A stretch of DNA of 64,000 nucleotides. Origin: Hemerocallis citrina (taxonomy: Eukaryota > Streptophyta > Magnoliopsida > Asparagales > Asphodelaceae). The translations under genes and the position numbers were made by a program. Positions 1-10,200 of this stretch are shown one piece after another; the first letter of the stretch is position 1, and every line of letters begins with the position of its first letter. The stretch is from assembly GCA_017893485.1 (NCBI GenBank), contig JACEHZ010000208.1:186001-250000 (forward strand). The letters run 5' to 3'. The notes beneath the pieces are model-generated. The model was not told where the DNA came from and did not search any database. It was given only the letters and a program-made list of their open reading frames with translations.

Positions 1-153
1 AGCCTGACATGAATCTAGTGATGATGGTTTCTAATGCTAGTAGAAGGTAACAAAATGTAGCATCCCATTTCATTTCTAACTGCGTATGAAATAAAATGTC
101 AATACAAAACAAGGTTATATAGGATCAGAATATATTTTCATCATCTCCCCAAA

Positions 154-1085
154 TAGTCGTAGGCTCAAAACACATCATCATAGAACAATTGTTCTACTAA
201 ATCATCAATATTAGTGTAGGGCTGCATTTTTTAAAATGCCATGCCAACTACTACTAATTATGTGTCCACCCCATCCGTCACCCATAGTTGAATACATCAT
301 TCATTGGGTCAGTATAATGGGAATATATCATCATAAAAGTGTTGTCTGTTTACGTTAATATAAAAAAAATCTGGATCAGAATCTATCATATCCATCATAT
401 CCAGATTGATCAGTGGCACATGATGGTAGGTGGGGGTGGACACAGAACCTTTTCATTGATAGTATATTTTATCATTGCCTAGAACGACATATATTAAAAA
501 TACTTTTAAATATATTTAAACGAGAGGCAGTTCATGTCAGGAGAAAACTCCATTCATTCATCTAAAGTATCATAGTGCACTGGATAAAAAAACATTGCAT
601 GCATCCACCTGCACTACATTAACGTCCAAGTACAACCTGCAAATACATCAGTACACCATGGAAACAAAACATCAATACCCGTCACATATCCCACAATCAG
701 AATGAAAATAAAGCGACGAAATCATACAAGGTTGAAGATGCATTATAAACAACTATTTAACCATCATGATAAGATGAAAACTTTTGACATGAAAAGCGTT
801 TGGTTACCCTCTTCTGAAAGGAAATTTTTGCTTCTCTTTTCATAAAAATCCAAAACGGGCAAAGGTTAATGCGTATCGGATATTTGATTTTGTATGTATG
901 CATCCCATCCCACTGACCCAATCATGTGTTCTTAGAGGATTGAATTAGTCGTCGGCTCAGAACACATTTGTATAGAACATTTGTTCAGATGAAGCATCAA
1001 GCTTAGTATAGGGCTGCATTATTATGCCATGCCAACTAAATCTAATCAACTGTCCACCCTCTCCACCACCTATAGTTAAGTATGA
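154..1085 (+). repeat. Diverged direct repeat, copies at 154-297 and 946-1085
   Basis: The two segments align over about 140 bp. Both begin with agtcg(t)(a/c)ggctca, share a block around gggctgcatt and gccatgccaacta, and end with catagtt or tatagtt. They lie about 790 bp apart in the same direction inside the non-coding side of the Harbinger element, so they may be subterminal repeats. A run of 17 G lies at about 1248-1264. I see no gene in 1-1437. Confidence 0.6.
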
Positions 1086-1437
1086 AAAGCATTCAATCAA
1101 TTTAGCATGAATAGTTCACATAATAACCCATCTTGCTTAACATAAACCATAAGGGTCAATACAAATCATCCCCAAGTATGTTCATTTTGATGAATATTCA
1201 CTGCGGGTGTTCATTTCATATTCAGAACTATACAAAACTAGTAGATTTGGGGGGGGGGGGGGGGACACACATGTCTCTAAATACAATGTGTGAATTTCAT
1301 CATAACCAACATACTTAAATCAAATTCAGATACGATTATCAAATAGATGGGCTACAAATGGAAGAAAAGCATTTACAACCATATATTGGAATAGCACAAT
1401 GAAGCCATGAACAAGTACATTGGGCTATAAAATTACA

Positions 1438-2713
1438 TTAATGTCTTGCATTCCACATTGCCATAGCAATTTGATCTCTTTTAGTATTCATGAGATTCAA
1501 TTGAGAAGATGACATATCCAAAGGTTGAGATGTGGAAGCAATATCTTCATTGTGTAGATGAGTAATTTGTTCATCTTCTAAATTAGAAAAAAATGCATCG
1601 TCCACTGAATATCTACGTATAAAATTATGAACTGCACAACAGGCTGGTACCATTAGAACTTGCCTTGTGAACATGTAGTTGGTCATATACTTGAATATAG
1701 GAAACCTTTTTTTTGAATACACCAAAGGTTCGTTCAATGACATTTCGTAGCCTTGCATGCATTTTGTTGAAAAGTTGTCTATGTTGGGTTGGTGCATGAT
1801 TAGGCCCTTCGAAGCCTTGCAAGTGATATGGCTCCCCGCGGTAGGGAGCTAAAAATCTGGGCATATTCGTGTAACCACAGTCTACTAAGTAATATTTATC
1901 ATCGCCAGGGATTTGCAATAGTCCTTCTGTTAATGCACTTTGTATGACCCGGGAGTCGTTAGCACTTCCTTCTCATCCCGCATAAACAAATGTGAACATC
2001 ATGTCAAAATCACAAACGGCTAGCACATTTTGAGTTATATTGCCTTTCCGGCCACGACAAGTATTTTGTCGACTAGTGGGTACGCAAGCATCTATTAATG
2101 TGCCATCGACAGCACCAATAGCTCCCTACATTAGTGAATTTGAAACGTACTACTTCAGTGAATACATTTGAAATATTAGAATAATATGGTGGTAATCATG
2201 AAGCTAACAAAATACCTTAAACCATGGATAAAAGTCTGTAGAACTACTGATTCTTTCATGTACATGTGTCGTGTTTGGGGGAGTAATGAGAACTGCTGCT
2301 GCTCTTGCCAAACCTTTCAACACATCGGTAAAATGTCATTCAATTGTTTACAATGAGTACTGAAACCGATCAGAAGCTGCTCTCATTCTATGACTATGAC
2401 CGACAATGTACAAAAAAATGGCAACACTTTCCTCAATAGGGATGTGTCTATATTGGGCTTCCTCGTGCGTTTCCTTAAGGTAGTTGCCATTTTAAATAAA
2501 TTGACACAAAGCCAAAAAATAATTTTGATTCATGCGGAATATGCGATTACACTTATCCAGGGGACCATCTAGGATTTCTTGTAGATATTCACGGCCTGAT
2601 AGTTTAGAAGTGAAATAGGGAATTTTTTTAGACATACTCTCTAGAAACTGAACTCCCAACAAGTCATCAATCCCGTCACTGTCATCACTTGATGTGTCAC
2701 TTGGGAAGTCCAT
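1438..2713 (-). pseudogene. HARBI1-like PIF/Harbinger transposase, broken
   Basis: On the minus strand the N-terminal exon reads MDFPSDTSSDDSDG from 2713 and ends near 2492. The nuclease part follows after an intron. It contains GAIGAVDGTLIDACVP (first catalytic Asp), the block DKYYLVDCGYTNMPRFL, IERTFGVFKK (catalytic Glu) and VLMVPACCAVHNFIR. This is the DDE_Tnp_4 nuclease layout of HARBI1 proteins, which cut and join transposon ends in the nucleus together with a Myb-like partner. Two breaks are visible. A TGA near 1972-1974 stands where the family has Trp in a GWEGSAND-type motif. A 1-bp frame change lies at a run of eight A (plus strand 1706-1715) just after GVFKK. The copy is therefore not expected to make active protein. 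Confidence 0.85.
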
Positions 2714-3124
2714 CAGTATGGTAACAATTGCACTAGTACTTCATTCTGAAATAGTAGAATACACCAAAAGAATAATAATCAAATTTAATTCCTTGATGAA
2801 ATAGTGGATGTTATATAAACAGTTACACTAACATGTTATGTTATCTTCCAAAGTTTAACCCAAAAAACAAAAACAACAACAGCTAGTAATAGCGAATGCA
2901 TCTAAAATTAAGCCGTTACCAATGAAAACCGAACACATTGTGCCATTACATATTCACAATATACTGATAAACAAATATTTCAATAAATTGTTAAGACATT
3001 TAAACAATACATTGGGTTGGATCAACTTGAACAAATGAGATCCCTCTACTCATTCGCAAGTTGGTCCAACCACAAGAGCCTAAGATCTAGTTTCATAAAC
3101 CACGATGCCAACTTTTCTTTGAAA

Positions 3125-4050
3125 CTATGTTATCCATTGCGACCGGAGCATTTTGGGATCAAGCCCATCCATGTTATTAACTATTTCAGTGCACTTATCA
3201 ATGGAGAACGGATCTGCTGCATCCGAGCGAACACTTTCTGCGCCTATTTTCCCTATTTTCTTCTTATAATATTCTGCTTTTGCAGCATGCGCATCAGTAT
3301 TGGCATCAATACAAATATCCATTCTCGAGCTTTTTGTTGCTTAACCACTAGACCCACCAGATCGCCTCTTGTGAGACCCCAAATGTATTGATTCGTAATC
3401 ATCATCATCAACCAAATTTACTTGTGGTGCATTGGGTGGGGTGGGGTGGGTGAACTCAAAATTGACCATCCGTTCCTCATCGGAGTCATACACCCTTTGA
3501 GTTGAAGCCCTAGAAAGAAAGCCCTGGGCAGTAGACTGACCAAAAATTTTGGTCAAAGCATCATAATTGGCCAAACCCTTTGATTTGAATTGTTTAGCAT
3601 TAGGGTGTGCCTATTCAAAAATTATATGTTGTTAGTTTACAAGTACTAAAGTCATGAATAAGTATATTACGATGATAATTACACAATGCATAAAAAAATA
3701 AGTTATATGTGAACCTTGACATATGTGTCCCAAACATCGGGCTCGCAAGTGACTGTATGGTTGTCTTCATCCCAACCCATACCACTTTGATTCTTCAAAT
3801 TGTGAAACTCCCTCCACTGCTGCCTAAGTCGGGAATGTTTATCTTTTAATTGTTTAACCGTATATGTACGGTTACACATGTGATTCAAACATCCCACAAA
3901 TTTTTGCCAAACTTTGGCTTCAAAGGTCGAACTTTTCAAACTATTTCGAGCGACCTCCGCCTCCATCAATTCCATAAATATACGTACATTACATGCTGGC
4001 CAAATGACAATATTACTCTCCACCTCCATCTCCTTTCCTTTACTAGTCAT
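3125..4050 (-). pseudogene. Myb/SANT-like ORF1 protein of the Harbinger element, two exons, frameshifted
   Basis: Exon 1 (4050-3715) starts MTSKGKEMEVES and carries a Myb/SANT-like (trihelix type) domain with Trp residues at regular spacing: VWQKFVGCLNH, LKDKHSRLRQQWREF, GMGWDEDNHTV and VWDTYVK. A GT-AG intron (3714-3611) joins it in phase to exon 2 (3610 onward, AHPNAKQFKSKGLANYD). Exon 2 continues to DDDDYESIHLGSHKRR and stops. The family's C-terminal helix (AKAEYYKKKIGK, then VRSDAADPFSIDKC) is present in another frame to 3125, so there is a frameshift near 3320-3350. In PIF/Harbinger elements this protein helps nuclear import and DNA binding of the transposase. It lies divergent of nothing else and upstream of the nuclease on the same strand. 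Confidence 0.8.
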
Positions 4051-4113
4051 TTTGATTAGCCACAGAAACGATAAATATAAAATAACAATCATCAATTGCT
4101 CAACTATAACCGT

Positions 4114-4705
4114 TATTACTGCTAAATCTGGTGTGGGGGCAAACAGATAGTATTTGTGGATTCTTGGAAAACTTGAATAGCAAACCTGTTACTTGTTCCG
4201 CCGGAGTTTGACCGTTGACTCCCGTCGTTCACCTGCAAAAAGTGCGAGACACCGGGGTTGATCCCGGCGACGCACCCTCCGACGCTCAAGTCAGTAATCA
4301 GGAAGACTATGAAAGAGCGTAAATTGGCAAAAGATTGATTACCTCTTAATGGTGGTAGATGGGGGGTATTTATAACCGCCTTTGGGATCGAATTAGACAT
4401 GTAATCCCTGTGTTTAGATAAGGAATGTAATCTCTAATTCCCAGTGAAAGGATAGGTATGAATCAGGGCCGTTGATTAGGATTAATCAGAAACCCTAATT
4501 CTATCCTGCTGGACCGGGTTCGCGGCGGGTAAAAACTCGTACCCGGTTGGAGGTGGATCCGTTCGCAGGTTAATGGGTCTTTGAGGAGGAGACCCAGTAC
4601 CTGCTTCGGACCGATTGGTAGACAAAATTACCATTTTATCCCTAGGCTTTAAGATTCTTTCCTGATTTGGACGGTTCCGATTTAACCCCATTTTTAGCCA
4701 TATCA
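4114..4705 (-). repeat. 3' LTR of the Tat element
   Basis: 592 bp, matching 29974-30565 with about 20 differences. The RNA-sense TATAAATA box is the reverse of positions 4367-4374. The outer end is damaged, reading tattactg where the other LTR has tgttacca. Confidence 0.92.
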
Positions 4706-5109
4706 CGAGGCCCCCACTCCCGAAGACTGAGTTTTATCAGCCTTTGAGGAGTAGTTTTACTGTTTCAATGGCTGGTGGAGTTGTATCGGAGTCCAAGTGG
4801 AAGATTTCGAATCTTTGCAGAAGGCAGTATGGTGATTTTCTAAGTTAGTTGCGTGCTCTGAGTTGTTCTTGAGCTCTTCTGGACATTTGGTAATATTTAT
4901 CTATTTTTTCGGAATATTTACTTAGTTTTGCAAAGTGTCGATTCGTCGTTCGGGGGTCTTAATAAATTGTCCTAGGCGATAATTACTTACTCGGGGGCTC
5001 AAAAATATTTCCCCGACTTTATAATTATTTTCTAGGATTTTTAATTAATTTTCCCGAATTTTTAATCATTTTTTCGTAATTTTTAAATAAATAAAACGAT
5101 TTTAACAAA
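4706..5109. other. Tat element non-coding stretch next to the 3' LTR
   Basis: AT-rich sequence between the polypurine tract and the tandem repeats. It holds imperfect short repeats of the form ttttctaggatttttaattaattttcccga. A similar AT-rich stretch with the same kind of aaaaatyc words lies at 62715-62990, at the same place in the gag-only element. I see no gene here. Confidence 0.6.
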
Positions 5110-6860
5110 CAAAATACCGAATTATGGCGTGGCGCGATCTGGACCGTTGATCTTGTGTAGGCACGAATTTATGAAAGATCGGATGGACAGGGTCGCTCGG
5201 CAGCAATTTCTCCGCTTTTGAGGGTCGGATGGACACTTGCTCGGAATCCGAGCGAAGTGGCTCGGATTTTCTCTCACGCAAGTGGCTCGGATCGCTAGTC
5301 GCTCGGCTCGGAGTTCCGAGTGACGTGGAGCGTTCTGAGCCGTCGGATCTCGACGCGAATCTCGAGGCGGGCACAGTTCCCAAGAAAACACTATCTTGTC
5401 GTTTAGTGGACGTGGTGTAATCTAGACCGTCCATCATCTCAGGCGCGAATTTCGCAATGATCAAACGGTTGGAGACGCTCGGTAGCATTTTTCTTCACTT
5501 TCGAGGGTCGGATTGGCACTTGCTTGGAATCCATGCGAAGTGGCTTGGTTTTTTTCCCTGCACGAGTGGCTCGGATCGCTAGTCGCTCGGCTCGGATTTC
5601 CGAGTGACGTGGAGCGATCTGAGCCGTCGGATCTCGGCACGAATCTCGAGGCGGGCACAGTTTCCAAGAAAACACTATCTTGTCGTGTAGTGGTGTTGGC
5701 ACGATCTGGACCGTCCGATCGAAATCTTACGCGAATTTTGAGGGGAAAGTCATTTTCCTTAAATTCGTGGCTCGGATTGGCACTTGCTCGGAATCCGAGC
5801 GAAGTAGCTCGGTTCTTCCTTCACGAGTGGCTCGGGACGCTAGTTGCTCGGCTCGGATTGCTGAACGTCGTGGGGCGATCTGAGCCGTCGGATCTTGATG
5901 CGAATCTCGAGGCGGACACCGTTCCCAAGAAAACACTATCTTCTCGTGTTGTGGTGTCGGCATGATCTGGGCCGTCCGATCGAAATCTTATGTGAATTTT
6001 GAGGGGAAAGTCGTTTTTCTCCAATTCATGGTTCGGATTGGCACTTGCTCGGAATCCGAGCTATCCTCTTTGTTGTGGAGGTCGGATCGCCTGTTGCTCG
6101 GATTTTGGTTCCGAGGGACGTGGGGCGATCCTAGCCGTTGGATGATGGCACAGATCTCGATGCTGGCTCAGTTCCCAAGAAAATACTATCTTGTCGTGTA
6201 GTGGCGCTGGCATGATCTGAGCCATCTGATCGAAATCTTATGCGAATTTTGAGGGGAAAGTCGTTTTTCTCCCATTCGTGGCTCAGATTGGCACTTGCTC
6301 GGAATCCGAGCTATCCTCTTTGTTGTGGAGGTCAGATCGCCTATCGCTCGGATTTTGGTTCCGAGGGACGTGGGGCGATCCTAGCCATTGGATGATGGCA
6401 CAGATCTCGATGCTGGCTCAGTTCCCAAGAAAATACTATCTTGTCGTGTAGTGGCGCTGGCATGATCTGAGCCGTCTGATCGAAATCTTATGCGAATTTT
6501 GAGGGAAAATTTGTTTTTCTCCAATTCGTGGCTCGAATTGGCACTTGCTCGGAATCCGAGCTATCCTCTTTATTGTGGAGGTCGGATCGCCTGTCGCTCG
6601 GATTTTGGTTCCGAGGGACGTCGGCGATCCTAGCCATTGGATGATGGCACAGATCTCCATGCTAGCTCGGTTTCCAAGAAAACACTATCTTGTCGTGTAG
6701 TGGCGCTGGCATGATCTGAGCCGTCTGATCGAAATCTTACGCGAATTTTGAGGGAAAAGTCATTTTTCTCCAATTCGTGGCTCGGATTGGCACTTGCTCG
6801 AAATCTGAGCTATCCTCTTGATTGTTGAGGTCGGATCGCCTGTCGCTCGGATTTTGGTCT
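5110..6860. repeat. Tandem repeats of about 250-284 bp, seven imperfect units
   Basis: The marker ycccaagaaaayactatctt recurs at 5379, 5663, 5924, 6174, 6424 and 6673, giving spacings of 284, 261, 250, 250 and 249. Each unit also contains a gctcggattggcacttgctcgg block and a ccgtcygatcgaaatcttayg block. The array lies between the 3' LTR and the start of the antisense gene. Its last partial unit runs up to within about 150 bp of the antisense TATA box, so the units may act as upstream elements of that promoter. The many open frames here are by-products of the repeat. Confidence 0.85.
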
Positions 6861-7016
6861 CGAGGTGCCGAGCGATTTTACTTGGATCGAAACGTCGCTT
6901 CCTTTGTCAACAGTTGTGGCTCTTCGTTACTTAGTCGTTTGGGCTTTTATAACGTTTCAAGGGAGGCCCAAGAGTTGCGCCCTTACGTTACAAAGCCCAA
7001 GAGGCGTCTCTTTTAC

Positions 7017-7022
7017 TATAAG
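7017..7022 (+). promoter_or_regulatory. Candidate TATA box for the antisense gene of the Tat element
   Basis: The sequence tactataagttttca is followed by a pyrimidine-rich stretch (ctcatttctcactttcactttctc). This is a typical plant core-promoter layout about 190 bp upstream of the ATG at 7211. Assignment is by position and composition only. Confidence 0.45.
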
Positions 7023-7210
7023 TTTTCACCCCCTCAACAATTTAACTCATTTCTCACTTTCACTTTCTCACTCTTGGTTTTACTTCTTAGCGATGTTTTT
7101 AGCTCTTGGGTGGCGCTACTAGCTGTCGCGGCAAGGCATTTTAAACTCCGGCGATCTTTTCCGACCGTACTAGTCACTTCAAGGTCAGTCTCTCTCTTCA
7201 TTTTTGTAAA

Positions 7211-10200
7211 ATGGTTAAGTTTTCTTCCACGGATGAGACCCCCTCCTTGGACCTAGCCGTCAGCCGAGCAGTGAGGCCGAGCAAGGGTAAAGGGAAGGAG
7301 GTCGTCGAGTCGACCGAAGAGACAACGGTCAGGCCGAGTACAGATGAGGAGGTTGCCGAGCCTCTCCAGGAGGTAATGGTCCGAGCTAGCAAGGGCAAGG
7401 GGGTGGTGACGATAATCGAGCGCCTGAAGACTGCAGGGGAGTTGGGTTGGCAACCGAGCATTTTGTCTAGTGTTGGCGGTGTACGGAGTTACTCTGGTGA
7501 TTTGCTGGGAAAGGTGACGCAGGGCACCACCAAGTCGATCGAGGAGAACGAGCCAAGGGAGACTTCCGAGGTAGATCATATCTCCTCGATCTTAACCGAG
7601 GCGGATTTGCATCGGATTCGGAGTGGGTTCCGGATCCCTGCGGAGTATGCCCTCCTTCTCCCCGACCCTGGCGTCCGAGCGTGTACGTCTTCTTCGGCCG
7701 ACGTCTGCATATTCCCTACCGATGCTCTGCACGCCGGTCTTCGGCTGCCATTGCACCCTTTCGTCATCGAGGTGCTGCAATGGTACGGCTTGAGCCCAGC
7801 CCAGTGGATGTCGAACACTTGGCGGCACGTGATGGCCTTCGCTCTTCAATGCCAGGAGGTCGGCGCGCAGCCCTCGATGTTCCTACTGCGAGCGTCTACC
7901 GACCCTGCCAGATGAACAAGAACGAGCAGAGGTACTATCTCTCGCCGAGGAAGGGCGTGAAGCTCATCGAGAACTCGGACTCGATCAAGCACTGGAAAGA
8001 GAAGTATTTCCTCGTCCGGGCTCCCGATCCGTGGGTCATCCCGATAGCGCTGCTGAGGGATGGGGTCCCGAAACAGGCGAAGAAGGAGCCCATGCTCAGC
8101 AACGAGGAGGCAGAGATTGTAGAAATGCTCCTCGACCTTCCGACCCTCAACTACAAGGACATTACCGAGGAGGTCCTATTCCAAGGGGGTCTCAGTTCGA
8201 TCGACCCTAGTATGCTTCTCTTTTTCTTTTCTTTGCCTTGTCTTTGAGTTTAAAAAATCTTTCTAGCTTTTTTTGCTCGGTCTTTGCAGAAACTCCCGGC
8301 ATGGACTACAAAGGTCTGATGGCTAAGGCCCGAGCGGCTAAGGAGCAGGAGGTGAGGAAGAGAAAGAGGACCGTGTCCGGGCCCCAAGGCGGCCAAGTGC
8401 CCAAGATCCCCTCGGTCTCTCCGACCTTCGAGCGACAGGTTGTTGAGGCTCCTCCGGTCGAGTCTGATCAAGGCCTCGTCGTGCTGACCGTCCCCCCTAC
8501 CTCGGATGCGCCGACCCAAACGACGCGAACAGATGTTCCAGGGTCTTCGGGCGGGGCGTTCAACGTGAGCGCGGCTCTGGCTCTCAATGTCTCGCCCCTC
8601 ACTGCCGAGGCGGAGGCAATCCTGACCGAGGAGCACACGCGCATCTTCGTCCCTGATTGGCGGGTGATGAAGGTCGATGGGTTCCTAGGGGACTGTAGAA
8701 CCCCATATTTTTAAATATTATTTTTAAAGGTTTATAAATGATTAAAATGATTTTTGGATATTTAATAAATATTTTCAGAAAAATTCATCTTTTTACACGT
8801 GCAAAATACGTGCAAATATTTTCTTGAGAAGTTCAAAAGTCAAATTTTCTTCATGAAAAATCATTATTTAATATTTGGGATTTATTTATAATTTTTCTAG
8901 ATTTTTCTGAAATTAATCGGATCTATTTGCAAATTTTGAGAAAAGAAGGATCTTTTTGCAAATTTGTCATTTTGAAGGGTGAAAGTGCAAAATTTATTTT
9001 CTGGACTTTTTGAACAGTACCGGTTGAGATTAATGGGTACATTTTACTTTTAAATCCTAATTTAAATGATTTTTTATTGAGTTTCCAAGAATTGAGATCT
9101 ATATATGTAAAGTTGTATTTCAAGGGGGGTATCTTGCAAAAGTGTTTGGAAAACCCTAAACTTCTTATCCCGGGTATTTAAAAGAAAATGCAACCGTCAT
9201 TCGCTGCACAACATAGAATTCTTGTGATTTTTGGGAGGATCAAGAGGAGGATTTTGGATCTCGCAAAAAGAGAGGCTTTCTTGTTGGATCTCTTCATTCC
9301 TAAGGTGAGTGACATGTTGTTTTGCTTTGTGTATGTTTTATGTGAGTAATGTAATTTTTTTGTTTGTCCTTTGAGTTTTATATGTGAATACTGTAACTGA
9401 TTGGTTGATTTGTTTATGTATGTGAGTAGTATAATTTGGTTGTTGATCTATGATTGTTTTGATTAATCTTGGATGTCGAATTTATTTGTTAGAAAGCATG
9501 TTTAGGATTTGAGTATGATTATGAAAATAAGGGATCGGATGAATGAACAATTGGATTTTGTGATTACAAATTGGATTTTTGGTTATGAGTTGTGGAAGAA
9601 ATTTAGTGCTGAGAAATTTTAATGGAAGAATTCTGAATTAAGAACATGAAAATTGAAGTTTTGAGAAATTGGTTGATTTGAGAAAATGTATCCGAACTGG
9701 GGATTCTTTGAGATTGACGTTTTTATCTGAATACAAATTATTTCAGTGGACAATGAAATTTTTTTGAAACTCTAATTTTGATTATCGTGTACAACCAAAA
9801 CTATGCAGTCTGTAGGTCGACAGTCGACTGGCATGACCTTTCAGTCGACTGGTACGACCCGGCTGCTATGATCTTTAATTTTCTTGAAAATCCGTCTGGA
9901 CAGTCAACTTAAGACTTTTTCAGTCGACTGGTATTCTTAGAATTTATTTTTTTAAAGTTATTGTAGATTCCTTTCTGGATAGTCAACCTATGACAATTTT
10001 AAGTCGACTTAAAACCCTCTGGTAAGTCGACATATGACTACTATAAGTCAACTTAAAACACTTTTGTAAGTCAACTTATGACTTCTATAAGTCAACTTAA
10101 AACACTCTGGTAAGTCGACTTATGACTTCTATAAGTCAACTTAAAAGACTCTGGTAAGTCGACTTATGACTTTTATAAGTCAACTTATAACACTTAGCTT

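Larger units (their letters stand above)
1..4113 (-). mobile_element. PIF/Harbinger element, left part (continues at 30566-31525)
   Basis: This stretch carries the two genes expected of a PIF/Harbinger transposon, both on the minus strand: a HARBI1-like nuclease (1438-2713) and a Myb/SANT-like ORF (3125-4050). The element is cut by the gypsy insertion at 4114-30565, flanked by accgt on the left and acagt on the right, and resumes at 30566. Its right end is at 31525, where the terminal sequence ends in the GGGCCCGTTTGG type seen in plant PIF elements (read on the minus strand), followed by tta, the usual 3-bp target. The left terminus lies before the window. Positions 1-1437 are AT-rich non-coding sequence that I take as its 3' flank, though this could include unrelated DNA. 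Confidence 0.75.

Noticed and set aside
5102..5965. Overlapping ORFs on both strands at 5100-6000
   Set aside because: They repeat with the 250-bp tandem units and have no domain.
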